Origin: Clostridioides difficile_A
GTDB lineage: Bacteria; Bacillota; Clostridia; Peptostreptococcales; Peptostreptococcaceae
Assembly (NCBI GenBank): GCA_945909635.1
Contig: OX246690.1
Coordinates: 1,612,001 to 1,676,000, forward strand
Length of the DNA stretch: 64,000 nt
Direction of reading: 5' to 3'
This document shows positions 8,827 through 17,472 of the stretch, in pieces. The notes under the pieces were generated by a model. That model saw nothing but the letters and a program-made list of their open reading frames with translations. It was not told where the DNA came from and ran no database searches. A program made the position numbers and the translations under genes. How positions within the stretch are numbered: position 1 is the first letter of the stretch; every line of letters starts with the position of its first letter.

Positions 8827-8853
8827 TGTTTAAACTACAAAGCCGGGGGTATA
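8827..8853 (+). promoter_or_regulatory. Sigma-B-type promoter of the rubrerythrin gene
   Basis: TGTTT (8827-8831), 15-bp spacer, GGGTATA (8847-8853). This matches the C. difficile sigma-B pattern as I recall it (WGWTT, 13-17 bp, K-GGTAWA). It lies about 70 bp before the rubrerythrin start. Confidence 0.65.
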
Positions 8854-8924
8854 TATATTCTTGTAGCAAGTTATTAAACTTAAAAATAAAAATTTAATTA
8901 TATAAAATTGGGAGGAAATTAATT

Positions 8925-9470
8925 ATGAAAAAATTTGTTTGTACAGTATGTGGATATATACATGAAGGAGATGCTGCACCAGCACAATGTCCAGTATGTA
9001 AAGTTGGAGCTGATAAATTCGAAGAAATGAAAGGCGAAATGGTTTGGGCTGACGAACATAGAATAGGAGTAGCTCAAGGTGTAGATGCAGAAATAATCGA
9101 AGGATTAAGAGCTAACTTTACTGGTGAATGTACAGAGGTAGGAATGTACTTAGCAATGAGTAGACAAGCTGATAGAGAAGGTTATCCAGAAGTAGCAGAA
9201 GCTTATAAGAGAATAGCTTTTGAAGAAGCTGAGCATGCTGCTAAATTTGCAGAACTTCTTGGAGAAGTTGTAGTTGCAGATACAAAAGAAAACTTAAGAG
9301 TTAGAGTTGACGCTGAGTATGGTGCAACTGATGGAAAATTAAAATTAGCTAAGAGAGCTAAAGAATTAGGATTAGATGCTATACATGATACAGTACATGA
9401 AATGTGTAAAGATGAAGCTAGACATGGTAAAGCATTCTTAGGATTATTAAACAGACATTTTGGAAAATAA
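8925..9470 (+). CDS. rbr: Reverse rubrerythrin (rubredoxin domain first)
   Basis: 181 residues. Four Cys at 6, 9, 22 and 25 (VCTVCG and CPVCK) form an N-terminal rubredoxin Fe(SCys)4 site. A four-helix ferritin-like diiron domain follows, with ECTEVGMYLAMS, FEEAEHAAKF and KDEARHGKAF carrying the Glu/His ligands. Classical rubrerythrins have the opposite order, so this is the 'reverse' form known from Clostridium, an NADH-linked peroxide/O2 reductase in the cytoplasm. GGGAGG precedes the ATG. The sigma-B-like promoter suggests induction by general stress. In C. difficile this is probably the second of two reverse rubrerythrins. Confidence 0.93.
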   Translation: MKKFVCTVCGYIHEGDAAPAQCPVCKVGADKFEEMKGEMVWADEHRIGVAQGVDAEIIEGLRANFTGECTEVGMYLAMSRQADREGYPEVAEAYKRIAFEEAEHAAKFAELLGEVVVADTKENLRVRVDAEYGATDGKLKLAKRAKELGLDAIHDTVHEMCKDEARHGKAFLGLLNRHFGK

Positions 9471-9490
9471 TAATTAAAAATATAGATTAA

Positions 9491-9518
9491 AAGGAGAAAC
9501 TTTGGTTTCTCCTTTTTT
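9491..9518 (+). terminator. Terminator of the rubrerythrin gene
   Basis: AAGGAGAAAC (9491-9500) pairs with GTTTCTCCTT around a short loop, followed by a T run to 9518. Confidence 0.85.
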
Positions 9519-9561
9519 AAATTATAAAAATAAACTGTTGTGATAAAAGGGTGGAAATAAT

Positions 9562-10710
9562 ATGAAATCAGTATCTGTTAGGAGTTGCAAAACTTACAAT
9601 TATGAAGATGTGAGGTGTTCTATTGAAAAAAATTTAGATGATATTGGAGGAATTGATAAATTTGTTAAAAAAGGAAGTAAAGTACTCGTAAAACCAAATT
9701 TATTGATGAAGAAAAGACCTGAAGAAGCTACAACTACACATCCTATGGTTGTGAGAGTTGTATGTGAAAAGCTTTTAGAGTTAGATTGTGATATTACAAT
9801 AGCAGATAGCCCAGGTGGTCCATATAATCAAAGTTCTCTTAAAAGTATATATAAGGCATCTGGAATTGAAGAGGTAGCAAATGATTTGGGTATTAAGTTA
9901 AATTATGATGTTTCAGATGTTAAGATACATAGTGAAAAAGCACATGTTTTAAAATATATGGATATTATTAAACCAATAGTAGATGCAGACTATGTAATAA
10001 ATCTTTGCAAATTAAAGACACATATGATGGCAACTTTTACTGGTGGTACAAAAAATATGTATGGATGTATAGCTGGATTGAAAAAAGCAGAAATACATTA
10101 TAGATTTCCTACAGAAGAATTATTTTGCGAAAATGTGCTTTTGGATATTTGTGATTATGTGAAACCGACATTGACAATTATGGATGGAATAGTAGGTATG
10201 GAAGGTGATGGTCCCTCAGCTGGAACCACTCGAGAAATAGGTGTATTATTAGCATCACAAAATCCATATGCTATAGATGTAGTTGCATGTAAGATTATAA
10301 GCTTACTTCCAAATAGAGTTGCTACAATTAGAGGTGCTATAAAAAGAGGTTATATAGAAGCAGATTTTTCAGATATTGAGATTGTAGGAGAAGATATAGA
10401 TGATTTAATTATAAAAGACTATAAGGTTCCAAATGTAAGTAAAGACTTAAGATTATTTTCTGTAAAACTACCAAAATTTTTAAATGAGCCTATTTCAAAA
10501 CTTATAACACCAAAACCTGTGGTTAGATTCCAAGATTGTATAAAATGTGGAAAATGTAAAGAAGCTTGCCCTGCAAGTACTATAGAAATGGGAACTAAGG
10601 GAGCCATTATAGACTTAAGTAAATGTATACGATGTTACTGTTGCCATGAACTTTGTCCTAAAAAGGCTATTGATGTCAAACGTAATTTTGTATTTAAGTA
10701 TGTAAAATAA
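9562..10710 (+). CDS. DUF362 protein with C-terminal 2x[4Fe-4S] ferredoxin
   Basis: 382 residues. Residues 1 to ~300 form a DUF362 domain (KVLVKPNLLMKKRPEEATTTHP, NLCKLKTHMMATFTGGTKNMYG, MDGIVGMEGDGPSAG). Two CxxCxxCxxxCP motifs at about 326-337 and 355-366 would each bind a [4Fe-4S] cluster. Such proteins are common in anaerobes and are presumed electron carriers or reductases; the reaction is unknown. A ribosome site GGGTGG lies upstream of ATG. A 52-nt gap separates it from pyrC, and co-transcription with pyrC is possible because no terminator lies between. Confidence 0.8.
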   Translation: MKSVSVRSCKTYNYEDVRCSIEKNLDDIGGIDKFVKKGSKVLVKPNLLMKKRPEEATTTHPMVVRVVCEKLLELDCDITIADSPGGPYNQSSLKSIYKASGIEEVANDLGIKLNYDVSDVKIHSEKAHVLKYMDIIKPIVDADYVINLCKLKTHMMATFTGGTKNMYGCIAGLKKAEIHYRFPTEELFCENVLLDICDYVKPTLTIMDGIVGMEGDGPSAGTTREIGVLLASQNPYAIDVVACKIISLLPNRVATIRGAIKRGYIEADFSDIEIVGEDIDDLIIKDYKVPNVSKDLRLFSVKLPKFLNEPISKLITPKPVVRFQDCIKCGKCKEACPASTIEMGTKGAIIDLSKCIRCYCCHELCPKKAIDVKRNFVFKYVK

Positions 10711-10762
10711 TGTATAATATTATATGAGTCTATATAAATGAAAAGTATAAAGGAGAAATAAG

Positions 10763-12028
10763 ATGATTTTAATTAAAAATGGTAGAGTGATAGACCCTAA
10801 GAGTCAAAAAGATGAGAAAATTGATTTAATTATAAAAGAAAATAAAATTTATAAAATAGGTAAATTTGATGAAAGTGATGAGTATGAAAAGGTAATAGAT
10901 GCTAGTGGTAATATAATTGCGCCAGGTCTAGTAGATGTACATGTTCACTTTAGAGACCCAGGATTTACATATAAAGAAGATATAGAAAGTGGAGCTAAAG
11001 CTGCTGCTAGAGGAGGATTTACAACTGTTATATGCATGGCAAATACTAATCCTATTGTAGATAATGAAGATACTTTTAATTATATTAAGGAAAAGTCAAA
11101 AAGTGCATGTATAAATGTTTTACAAGCAGCTGCTATAACTAAAGGTTTTGAAGGTAAAGAATTGGTTGATATGGAAAATCTTAAAAAAGCTGGTGTACCT
11201 GGGTTTACTGATGATGGTTTACCTCTAATGGACAGCAATCTAATTATGGAAGCTATGATTAAAGCAAAAGAATTGGATGTACCACTTAGTTTTCATGAAG
11301 AAGACCCTTCTTTAGTTGGAAATCCAGGTGTGAACGCAGGAAAGATAGCTTCAGAGATAGGATTAAAGGGCGCATCAAGTGTGGCAGAAGATGTTATGGT
11401 AGCTAGGGATTGTATGCTGGCACTAAAAACTGGTGCGAAGATTGATATACAACATATAAGTTCTGGAGTATCTGTTGATATGGTTAGATTTGCAAAATAC
11501 CTTGGTGCAAATGTAGTTGCAGAAGCTTCGCCACACCACTTTACATTGACTGAAGAAGATGTATTAGAGTTCGGAACAAATGCAAAAATGAATCCACCTT
11601 TAAGAAGTAAGTGGGATAGAGATAAGATTATAGAGGGATTAAATGATGGTACTATTGAGATAATAGCAACAGACCATGCACCTCATAGTAAAGAAGAAAA
11701 AGACAGAGAATTCATAAAAGCTCCAAGTGGAATTATTGGGTTAGAGACTTCTTTATCTCTTGGAATAACAAACCTAGTTCATAAAAACCATCTTAGTATG
11801 ATGCAATTAATCGAAAAAATGTCTACAAACCCTGCAAAATTATACAATTTAAATGCTGGTTTTATAGAAGAAGGTGCAATAGCAGATATTGTTATATTTA
11901 ATCCTGAAGAAGAATGGACAGTTGAAAGCTTTGTGTCTAAAGCTGATAACTCACCATTTAAAGGTAAGACTTTATATGGCAAGGTTAATTATACAATATG
12001 TAATGGAGAGATTGTATATAACGCTTAA
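10763..12028 (+). CDS. pyrC: Dihydroorotase
   Basis: 421 residues, class I dihydroorotase of the amidohydrolase superfamily. The metal motif HVHFRDPG starts at 60; CMANTNP follows at about 93; SFHEED and IQHISS supply further His ligands; ATDHAPHS near 302 carries the catalytic Asp. It cyclises N-carbamoyl-aspartate to dihydroorotate in pyrimidine synthesis. AGGAG stands 8 nt upstream. No other pyr gene is nearby, so the gene is separate from the main pyr operon. Other cyclic amidohydrolases such as allantoinase are possible, but the motif set favours PyrC. Confidence 0.9.
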   Translation: MILIKNGRVIDPKSQKDEKIDLIIKENKIYKIGKFDESDEYEKVIDASGNIIAPGLVDVHVHFRDPGFTYKEDIESGAKAAARGGFTTVICMANTNPIVDNEDTFNYIKEKSKSACINVLQAAAITKGFEGKELVDMENLKKAGVPGFTDDGLPLMDSNLIMEAMIKAKELDVPLSFHEEDPSLVGNPGVNAGKIASEIGLKGASSVAEDVMVARDCMLALKTGAKIDIQHISSGVSVDMVRFAKYLGANVVAEASPHHFTLTEEDVLEFGTNAKMNPPLRSKWDRDKIIEGLNDGTIEIIATDHAPHSKEEKDREFIKAPSGIIGLETSLSLGITNLVHKNHLSMMQLIEKMSTNPAKLYNLNAGFIEEGAIADIVIFNPEEEWTVESFVSKADNSPFKGKTLYGKVNYTICNGEIVYNA

Positions 12029-12060
12029 CTTAGCAGTATCTTTTAAAGGCGGTGAATACA

Positions 12061-13056
12061 ATGATTGAAAGTAAAAGATTATATATTAGGAAGATGAATC
12101 ATAATGACCTTGAGGAAATAAGTAAGATTTTACAAGATATAGAGGTAATGTATGCTTGGGAACATGCTTTCTCTGATGAAGAAGTTTTAGAATGGATTGA
12201 TAGAAATATACAAAGATACGATAATGATGGATATGGATACTTTATTGCTATAGATAAGGAAAGAGAAGATGTAGTTGGACAGATAGGTCTTATAAAGCAG
12301 GACATAGGATTAGGAATAGGATATATAATAAAAAAAGAATATTGGAACCAAGGATATGCTACTGAAGGTGCAATTGCTTGTATAGATTATGCTATTAAAA
12401 ATCTAAGAGCAGATACTTTAGTAGCAGATATAAGACCTGAAAATACAGCATCTATAAATGTAGCAAAAAGACTAGGTATGAAAAAAACATCAGAGTATGA
12501 TAAGATTTACAAAGGAAAAGTAATGAAACATGATATCTATCAACTAGAAGTAACTGGATTAACCACAAAGATTGTTGAAGTAGTAGAGTATAATCCAAAT
12601 TGGAAGTATGAGTTTGAAAAGTTAAAATCTACACTAGAAAAGGTATTAGGAGATTCAATTTTAAAAATAGAGCATGTTGGTAGTACTTCTGTTGAGGGGC
12701 TTTCTGCAAAGCCAAGATTGGATGTTGATATAGTAATTGAAAACTACAATTACTTAAATGATGTTATAAGTAAATTAAAGAAATTAGGGTATAGACATCT
12801 TGGGAATTTAGATATAGAAGGAAGAGAAGCATTTTTATATGAGACAACTGACTTTATGGAACACAATTTATATGTGTGTCCTAAAAATGGAAAAGGATAT
12901 TTAGAACATATTAAATTTAGAGATTATTTAAGGTTAAATCCAGATAAGGTTAAAGAGTATTCTAACTTAAAGAAAAAACTAGCAAAACTTTATAGATATG
13001 ATGTTAATGCTTACTGTGACAATAAAACAGATTTTATAAGAAAAATAATAGACTAG
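12061..13056 (+). CDS. GNAT acetyltransferase fused to a GrpB-family domain
   Basis: About 331 residues with two domains. Residues 1 to ~158 form a RimJ/AacA-like GNAT fold (RLYIRKMNHNDLEEI; IGYIIKKEYWNQGYATEG; ENTASINVAKRLGMKKT). Residues ~167 to the end are a GrpB/UPF0157 nucleotidyltransferase-like domain (VVEYNPNWKYEFEKLK, IEHVGSTSVEGLSAKPRLDVDI). Each part is normally a separate protein. The ATG at 12061 is preferred to the GTG at 12052 because the GTG overlaps the Shine-Dalgarno AAAGGCGG. Substrates are unknown. By family, GNAT partners of GrpB domains are sometimes linked to aminoglycoside-type or dephospho-CoA-related chemistry, and nothing here proves either. Confidence 0.85.
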   Translation: MIESKRLYIRKMNHNDLEEISKILQDIEVMYAWEHAFSDEEVLEWIDRNIQRYDNDGYGYFIAIDKEREDVVGQIGLIKQDIGLGIGYIIKKEYWNQGYATEGAIACIDYAIKNLRADTLVADIRPENTASINVAKRLGMKKTSEYDKIYKGKVMKHDIYQLEVTGLTTKIVEVVEYNPNWKYEFEKLKSTLEKVLGDSILKIEHVGSTSVEGLSAKPRLDVDIVIENYNYLNDVISKLKKLGYRHLGNLDIEGREAFLYETTDFMEHNLYVCPKNGKGYLEHIKFRDYLRLNPDKVKEYSNLKKKLAKLYRYDVNAYCDNKTDFIRKIID

Positions 13057-13065
13057 AAACTAAAG

Positions 13066-13125
13066 AACGCACTACTATATTTGAAGAAGATTAAATTCTT
13101 AATCTATCATATATAATAGTGCGTT
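13066..13125. terminator. Long hairpin between converging genes
   Basis: AACGCACTA (13066-13074) pairs with TAGTGCGTT (13117-13125) and the stem extends inward with a mismatch. The tails are AT-rich rather than pure T, so termination strength is uncertain. It is followed by the end of the MacB-like gene on the minus strand. Confidence 0.6.
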
Positions 13126-13181
13126 ATATATTAAACCTGTTTTATATAAGTAAATCTAAAAATTATAAATTTAGACAGTGT

Positions 13182-14414
13182 CTACTTATAAATTGCCTTT
13201 ATAGGGTCTAGTTTAGAGGCTTTAAAGGCTGGGATTAAACCAAACACAACCCCAGTTAATATAGTAGCTACAATAGCGTAAAATAAGCTATTTAAACTAG
13301 GAATTGCTTCAAATCCAATGTATTTAGAAACAGAATTAGTAGCAATAAATCCAACTATAGTTCCTAAAATTCCACCACATACTGTTATAAATACAGCCTC
13401 AACTAAAAACTGAAATAATATAGACCTAGGTTTTGCACCAATAGCACGTCTTATACCAATTTCTCTTTGTCTTTCCATAACAGAAACATACATTATATTC
13501 ATTACACCAATACCACCAACAAACATTGCAACTACAGTTATTATAGATACATATTTGTTTACATTAGAATTAATGCTTTCAAGATAAGCTGTCTGTTCAG
13601 TTGGGTCTGGTGTAGTATAAGAACCATTGATACCAGGATGCATCTCATATAGTTTAGCTATAACATTGTTTGCAACTTCATTCACATTATACCCATTAGA
13701 AGACACTAAATCTAACTGATAGATTTCATTTGAATAAGAATTTTGACTCATTAAACTGTCAAAAGCCTTTTTAGGTATAAGAGAAGTAGTAAACTGCATA
13801 TCTTGATAACCACCAAAGAATCCCATATTTTGATTTTGCTGAGAATCATCTAGTACTCCAATTATTTCAAATATAGTTCCATTTATATTGATACCATTAC
13901 CTAAAGCATCTTCTGGGTTTTCAAAAATTTCACTTGTACTTTGTAATGTAAGTAAAATTACTTTTCTTTTTTCATCATCTAAAGAAAAATCTCTACCACA
14001 AACTAAATTTATTTTAGAATCCTTTTTTACTGGTCCTACATCAACATAAGTACTCTTTTTATCAAAAAATGCTTGTGAAGAATAAGTTGAATCAAGATTA
14101 AACCCATCTCTTGATGGAGCTATTCTTTCTACACCCTCAACAAATGATAATTCTTCTAAGTCTTTTGCATTAAATGGTTTTAAAAATATACTCATATCAT
14201 CAGTAAGGCCTGTGTTATCAGCAGATTCAAACGAAATAGTAGTTTTATTAGGGTTTACATTGTTTACAGATTTTTTAATTTCTTTCTGAAACCCATTACC
14301 TATAGAACTAACAAGTATTACTGAAGTTATTCCTATTATAATCCAAAGTAAAGCTACAAAGACGCGAAGTTTGTGTCCTTTTAAGTTAGCCAAAGAATTT
14401 TTTAATAAGCTCAT
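13182..14414 (-). CDS. MacB-like ABC transporter permease (FtsX fold)
   Basis: 410 residues. One membrane helix near 17-38 is followed by a large extracellular MacB_PCD domain (~40-280), then three C-terminal helices with the FtsX core (MNIMYVSVMERQREIGIRRAIGAKPRSI). It works with the ATPase encoded 2 nt upstream and the adaptor before that. This layout is the Gram-positive MacAB-type exporter, often for peptides or lantibiotic-like compounds. The three genes are tightly spaced on the minus strand, downstream of a two-component system. Confidence 0.9.
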   Translation of the reverse strand: MSLLKNSLANLKGHKLRVFVALLWIIIGITSVILVSSIGNGFQKEIKKSVNNVNPNKTTISFESADNTGLTDDMSIFLKPFNAKDLEELSFVEGVERIAPSRDGFNLDSTYSSQAFFDKKSTYVDVGPVKKDSKINLVCGRDFSLDDEKRKVILLTLQSTSEIFENPEDALGNGININGTIFEIIGVLDDSQQNQNMGFFGGYQDMQFTTSLIPKKAFDSLMSQNSYSNEIYQLDLVSSNGYNVNEVANNVIAKLYEMHPGINGSYTTPDPTEQTAYLESINSNVNKYVSIITVVAMFVGGIGVMNIMYVSVMERQREIGIRRAIGAKPRSILFQFLVEAVFITVCGGILGTIVGFIATNSVSKYIGFEAIPSLNSLFYAIVATILTGVVFGLIPAFKASKLDPIKAIYK

Positions 14415-14416
14415 GA

Positions 14417-15091
14417 TTACACCTCCGAAGTAAACACACCATCTTTAAGTCGTATGACCTTAGTTGCATACTTAGTTAAATCTTGATCATGTGTAACCAT
14501 TATTATAGTCTTACCTTGTTCATTAAGTTTTGTCAAAAGTTCCATAATTTCTTTGCTGGTTTCGCTATCTAACGCTCCTGTTGGTTCATCAGCAAAGATT
14601 ATTTGAGGGTCATTTGCCAGACAGCGTGCAATAGCTACACGTTGTTGCTGACCACCAGATAACTGAAGAGGCTTTTGTTTAAGTTTATCCAAAAGTCCAA
14701 CAGATTTTAATTTATCTTCAACAATTTCTTCTCTTTCAGATTTTTTTAGCGCCTTATTGTAGATTAGAGGTAACTCTACATTTTGATATACATTTAAAGT
14801 TTCTATTAAATTAAATTGTTGAAAAACAAATCCAATATTAATATTTCTAAAAACAGAACGTTCATTTTCACTCAAATTAGTTACATCTGTTCCATCAAAT
14901 ATATATCTTCCTTCATCAAATACATCAAGAAAACCTAAGATATTAAGTAAAGTAGTTTTACCACTACCAGATTTACCCATTATCATTACAAATTCTCCAG
15001 AATCAATTTCTAAGTTTAAGGATTTTAAAACATGTAATTCATCTTTCCCTACTTTATAATACTTTTGAATATTTTCTAATTTTATTAACAT
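14417..15091 (-). CDS. MacB-type ABC transporter ATP-binding protein
   Basis: 224 residues. Walker A GKSGSGKT (39-46), Q-loop FVFQQFNL, signature LSGGQQQRVAIARCLA, Walker B IIFADEPTGALD, and the switch His in MVTHDQDL. It is the nucleotide-binding subunit of the permease encoded just downstream, in the LolD/MacB group that drives mechanotransmission rather than classical translocation. The gap to the adaptor stop is 7 nt, which supports one operon. Confidence 0.93.
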   Translation of the reverse strand: MLIKLENIQKYYKVGKDELHVLKSLNLEIDSGEFVMIMGKSGSGKTTLLNILGFLDVFDEGRYIFDGTDVTNLSENERSVFRNINIGFVFQQFNLIETLNVYQNVELPLIYNKALKKSEREEIVEDKLKSVGLLDKLKQKPLQLSGGQQQRVAIARCLANDPQIIFADEPTGALDSETSKEIMELLTKLNEQGKTIIMVTHDQDLTKYATKVIRLKDGVFTSEV

Positions 15092-15098
15092 ATGTAAA

Positions 15099-16328
15099 TT
15101 AATTCACATCCATAGTAACTTCTTTTACTTTTTTATTTGGAGTAGCATCTCCATTATTAGAACCTGCAGTTACGCCATCGCCTTGAACTGGGTTTCCTTC
15201 TTTCATTTCTTTAGTAGGGTGTTTTATTACTATATCGCCTTGCTCAAGACCGCCTCTAACTACAGCAAAATCATCATTTTGACTTGCTACATCTACAATT
15301 TGTTTTTTCAATATACCATCTAAATCCTTAAATACATATGAGTGTTTTTTGTCTTTAAGCACACAAGATGCTGGTATTTTAAAGCTTGAACTAGCTACTT
15401 CAAGTGATGCTTGAAGATGGAATCCGTTTACTAATCCTTCTTGATTATCAAATGCTATGTTTATATCATAATAAGATAGAGTATTCTGTTGAGCTCCCAT
15501 CTCAGTATTTGGAGTAGATGGCTTATCAGATATAAAACTTATTCTACCAGTAAGTTTTTGGTCAGTTGAGAAAACTAATATATTAACCATCTGGTCAATT
15601 TTCATTTTAGGTAAATCTTGCTCACTTGCTTGTCCTTTCATATAAAACTCTAGACCTTGAATAGTCATAAATGAAGCTGGTTGTTCTGGATTTCCAGTTT
15701 GGTCATTTAAGTATACAGTGCCATCAAAAGGAGCAGTGACACTATCATATGCTTTCTTATCTAAAGAAGCTATTTGAGAGTTTAAAGCAGTTATCTGAGC
15801 ATTTATAGAAGCTATAGCATCTCTATTTTCAGTAATATCAGAAAGTGATATTTTCTGTTTTTTGTATTGGCTAAGTTGTGATTTTAAACTATCTATTTCT
15901 GCTATTATAGTTGGATTTTTAGCAGTAAAAAGAAGGTCTCCTTGATTTACTTTTTGACCATTTGTAACATTAACAGCACTTAGTTCATAATCTCCAGAAA
16001 TATTAAAGTCTTTAGTCTGTTTAGGAACAACCATACCATTTATAAATATTTTCTCATTTTCAGGAACAGTATATGTTTCTATAAAGTTTTCATTAGCTTG
16101 TAATTTAGTGTTTTTTGCATCATTGTAAGCAAGTACCCCTAAAATTAGAAGTATGATTATTACTATTCCTGCATAAATTTTGAATCTTTTATTTTTAAAG
16201 GGATTGTTTTTAAAACCTTTATTTTTAGCTTTGAAGCCACTACTTCCAAAACTACTACTTCTAAAGTTGTTACTTTTGAAGCTGCTATTTCTAAATTTTT
16301 TCTTTTTAAATTTTTTTAGAAAAGACAT
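15099..16328 (-). CDS. RND/MacA-like adaptor with an unusual Phe-pentad N-terminal tail
   Basis: 409 residues. A single membrane helix spans ~51-67. After it come the lipoyl/barrel-sandwich strands (FNISGDYELSAVNVTNGQKVNQGDLLFT), a short coiled hairpin (SLKSQLSQYKKQKISL to LNSQIASLDKKAYDSV) and beta-barrel domains, as in MacA/YknX. It links the extracellular part of the FtsX permease to the substrate. The odd part is residues 1-50, a basic cytoplasmic tail with Phe at 12, 17, 22, 27, 32, 39, 44 and 49 in five-residue steps with Ser/Asn/Lys between. The start is supported by AGGAGG upstream of ATG. Confidence 0.85.
   Translation of the reverse strand: MSFLKKFKKKKFRNSSFKSNNFRSSSFGSSGFKAKNKGFKNNPFKNKRFKIYAGIVIIILLILGVLAYNDAKNTKLQANENFIETYTVPENEKIFINGMVVPKQTKDFNISGDYELSAVNVTNGQKVNQGDLLFTAKNPTIIAEIDSLKSQLSQYKKQKISLSDITENRDAIASINAQITALNSQIASLDKKAYDSVTAPFDGTVYLNDQTGNPEQPASFMTIQGLEFYMKGQASEQDLPKMKIDQMVNILVFSTDQKLTGRISFISDKPSTPNTEMGAQQNTLSYYDINIAFDNQEGLVNGFHLQASLEVASSSFKIPASCVLKDKKHSYVFKDLDGILKKQIVDVASQNDDFAVVRGGLEQGDIVIKHPTKEMKEGNPVQGDGVTAGSNNGDATPNKKVKEVTMDVN
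16182..16295 (-). repeat. 15-bp coding tandem repeats (F-x4 pentads)
   Basis: Codons 12-49 of the adaptor gene contain about seven degenerate copies of a 15-bp unit, each starting TTT/TTC (Phe) and rich in AGT/AAT/AAA codons. This yields the Phe-every-five pattern. It is a likely site of repeat-number variation. Confidence 0.7.
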
Positions 16329-16405
16329 GTCTTCCTCCTTTTTATAAAAACTATTTATTATATACTGGGATGTACATATAGAATCATTATTAAGAAGCCT
16401 GTTGA

Positions 16406-16434
16406 ATATAAGTTAAATAGAAATAAACTATCAA
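16406..16434 (-). promoter_or_regulatory. Promoter for the adaptor/ATPase/permease genes
   Basis: Read on the minus strand: TTGATA (16434-16429), 17-bp spacer, TTATAT (16411-16406). It lies in the 116-bp gap between the histidine kinase and adaptor genes, so the transporter can be expressed apart from the two-component genes. Confidence 0.55.
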
Positions 16435-16444
16435 TATTAAGATA

Positions 16445-17449
16445 CTATAAATCGCATTTGAATGTAATAGTAAATTTTGTATATTGATTGTACTCTGAAT
16501 CTACATCAATTTTATGGCCAAGTTTATCACAAAGTTCCTTTGCTAAATAAAGCCCAAGTCCTGTAGATTTAGCGTTATTCCTTCCATTATTACCTGTAAA
16601 TCCCTTATTGAATATTCGATTTAAATCTTCCTTTTTTATACCACAACCAGTATCTTCCACTCTTAATTGTAAATAATTTTTGGTTGTTTTGCAATAGATA
16701 GATATATTATCTCCTAATGAGGAATATTTTAGGGAATTACTCAATAATTGCTCGAATATGAAGTAGAGCCATTTCTCGTCTGATAAAACTTTAAAATTCA
16801 AATTATTTAAGCCTAAAATTATTTTTTTTGAAATAAAATATTTTGAATATTTTCTTATAATATCTCTAATAATTTTTTCAATGTTCACTTCTTGAATCAA
16901 AAAATCTTTATGAAAATCTTCAAGTTTGGATAAATATAAAATTTTCTCAACAGAATTTTCAATTCTAAATATTTCATTATCTATATCATTAGAAATTTTT
17001 TCATCAATTAAATCCTCATTCTGCTCAAGCGTAAGTTTTATTATTGCGATAGGCATCTTTATATCGTGTACCCACATACTCATAATCTCTTTATTTTCTT
17101 CAAACTTCTTAACATTATTGTTTATTATTTTATTACACTTATATTGATAATTTTTAATGGTGTTCAAATATATTTTTTCTTCATTTTTACATTTAATTAA
17201 TTCTATATCATGGCTATTAATCTGAGCTATATCATTTTTTATGTTATTTAAAAATTTATTCTTTTTTATGTAGCTAATTAGTAGATATAACAATAAAAAT
17301 ACGACATTTATAATTAATATATATAAAATAGTGTCAGTTAAAAAAATCTCTACAGGGGAAAAAAGAATAACTGCTATTGTAAAAATTAAGAAAGTAAAAT
17401 TGTATATCAAAAATCCAAGTTTGTCTTTGAGAAAATCTTTAAAGCTCAT
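16445..17449 (-). CDS. BceS-like intramembrane-sensing histidine kinase
   Basis: 334 residues. Two membrane helices (~13-33 and ~39-60) leave almost no extracellular loop, as in the BceS group whose sensing depends on a partner ABC transporter. A coiled linker is followed by the H-box MWVHDIKMPIAIIKL with His128, the N-box near LLSNSLKYS, and G-boxes VEDTGCGIKKEDL and STGLGLYLAKEL. It phosphorylates the response regulator encoded 23 nt upstream. The divergent BceAB-type pair at 18.4-21.1 kb is the probable sensory partner, and the adjacent MacAB-like set the probable additional target. Both links are inferred from position. Confidence 0.9.
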   Translation of the reverse strand: MSFKDFLKDKLGFLIYNFTFLIFTIAVILFSPVEIFLTDTILYILIINVVFLLLYLLISYIKKNKFLNNIKNDIAQINSHDIELIKCKNEEKIYLNTIKNYQYKCNKIINNNVKKFEENKEIMSMWVHDIKMPIAIIKLTLEQNEDLIDEKISNDIDNEIFRIENSVEKILYLSKLEDFHKDFLIQEVNIEKIIRDIIRKYSKYFISKKIILGLNNLNFKVLSDEKWLYFIFEQLLSNSLKYSSLGDNISIYCKTTKNYLQLRVEDTGCGIKKEDLNRIFNKGFTGNNGRNNAKSTGLGLYLAKELCDKLGHKIDVDSEYNQYTKFTITFKCDL

Positions 17450-17472
17450 AAATTCACCTACTTAGAGTTGTT

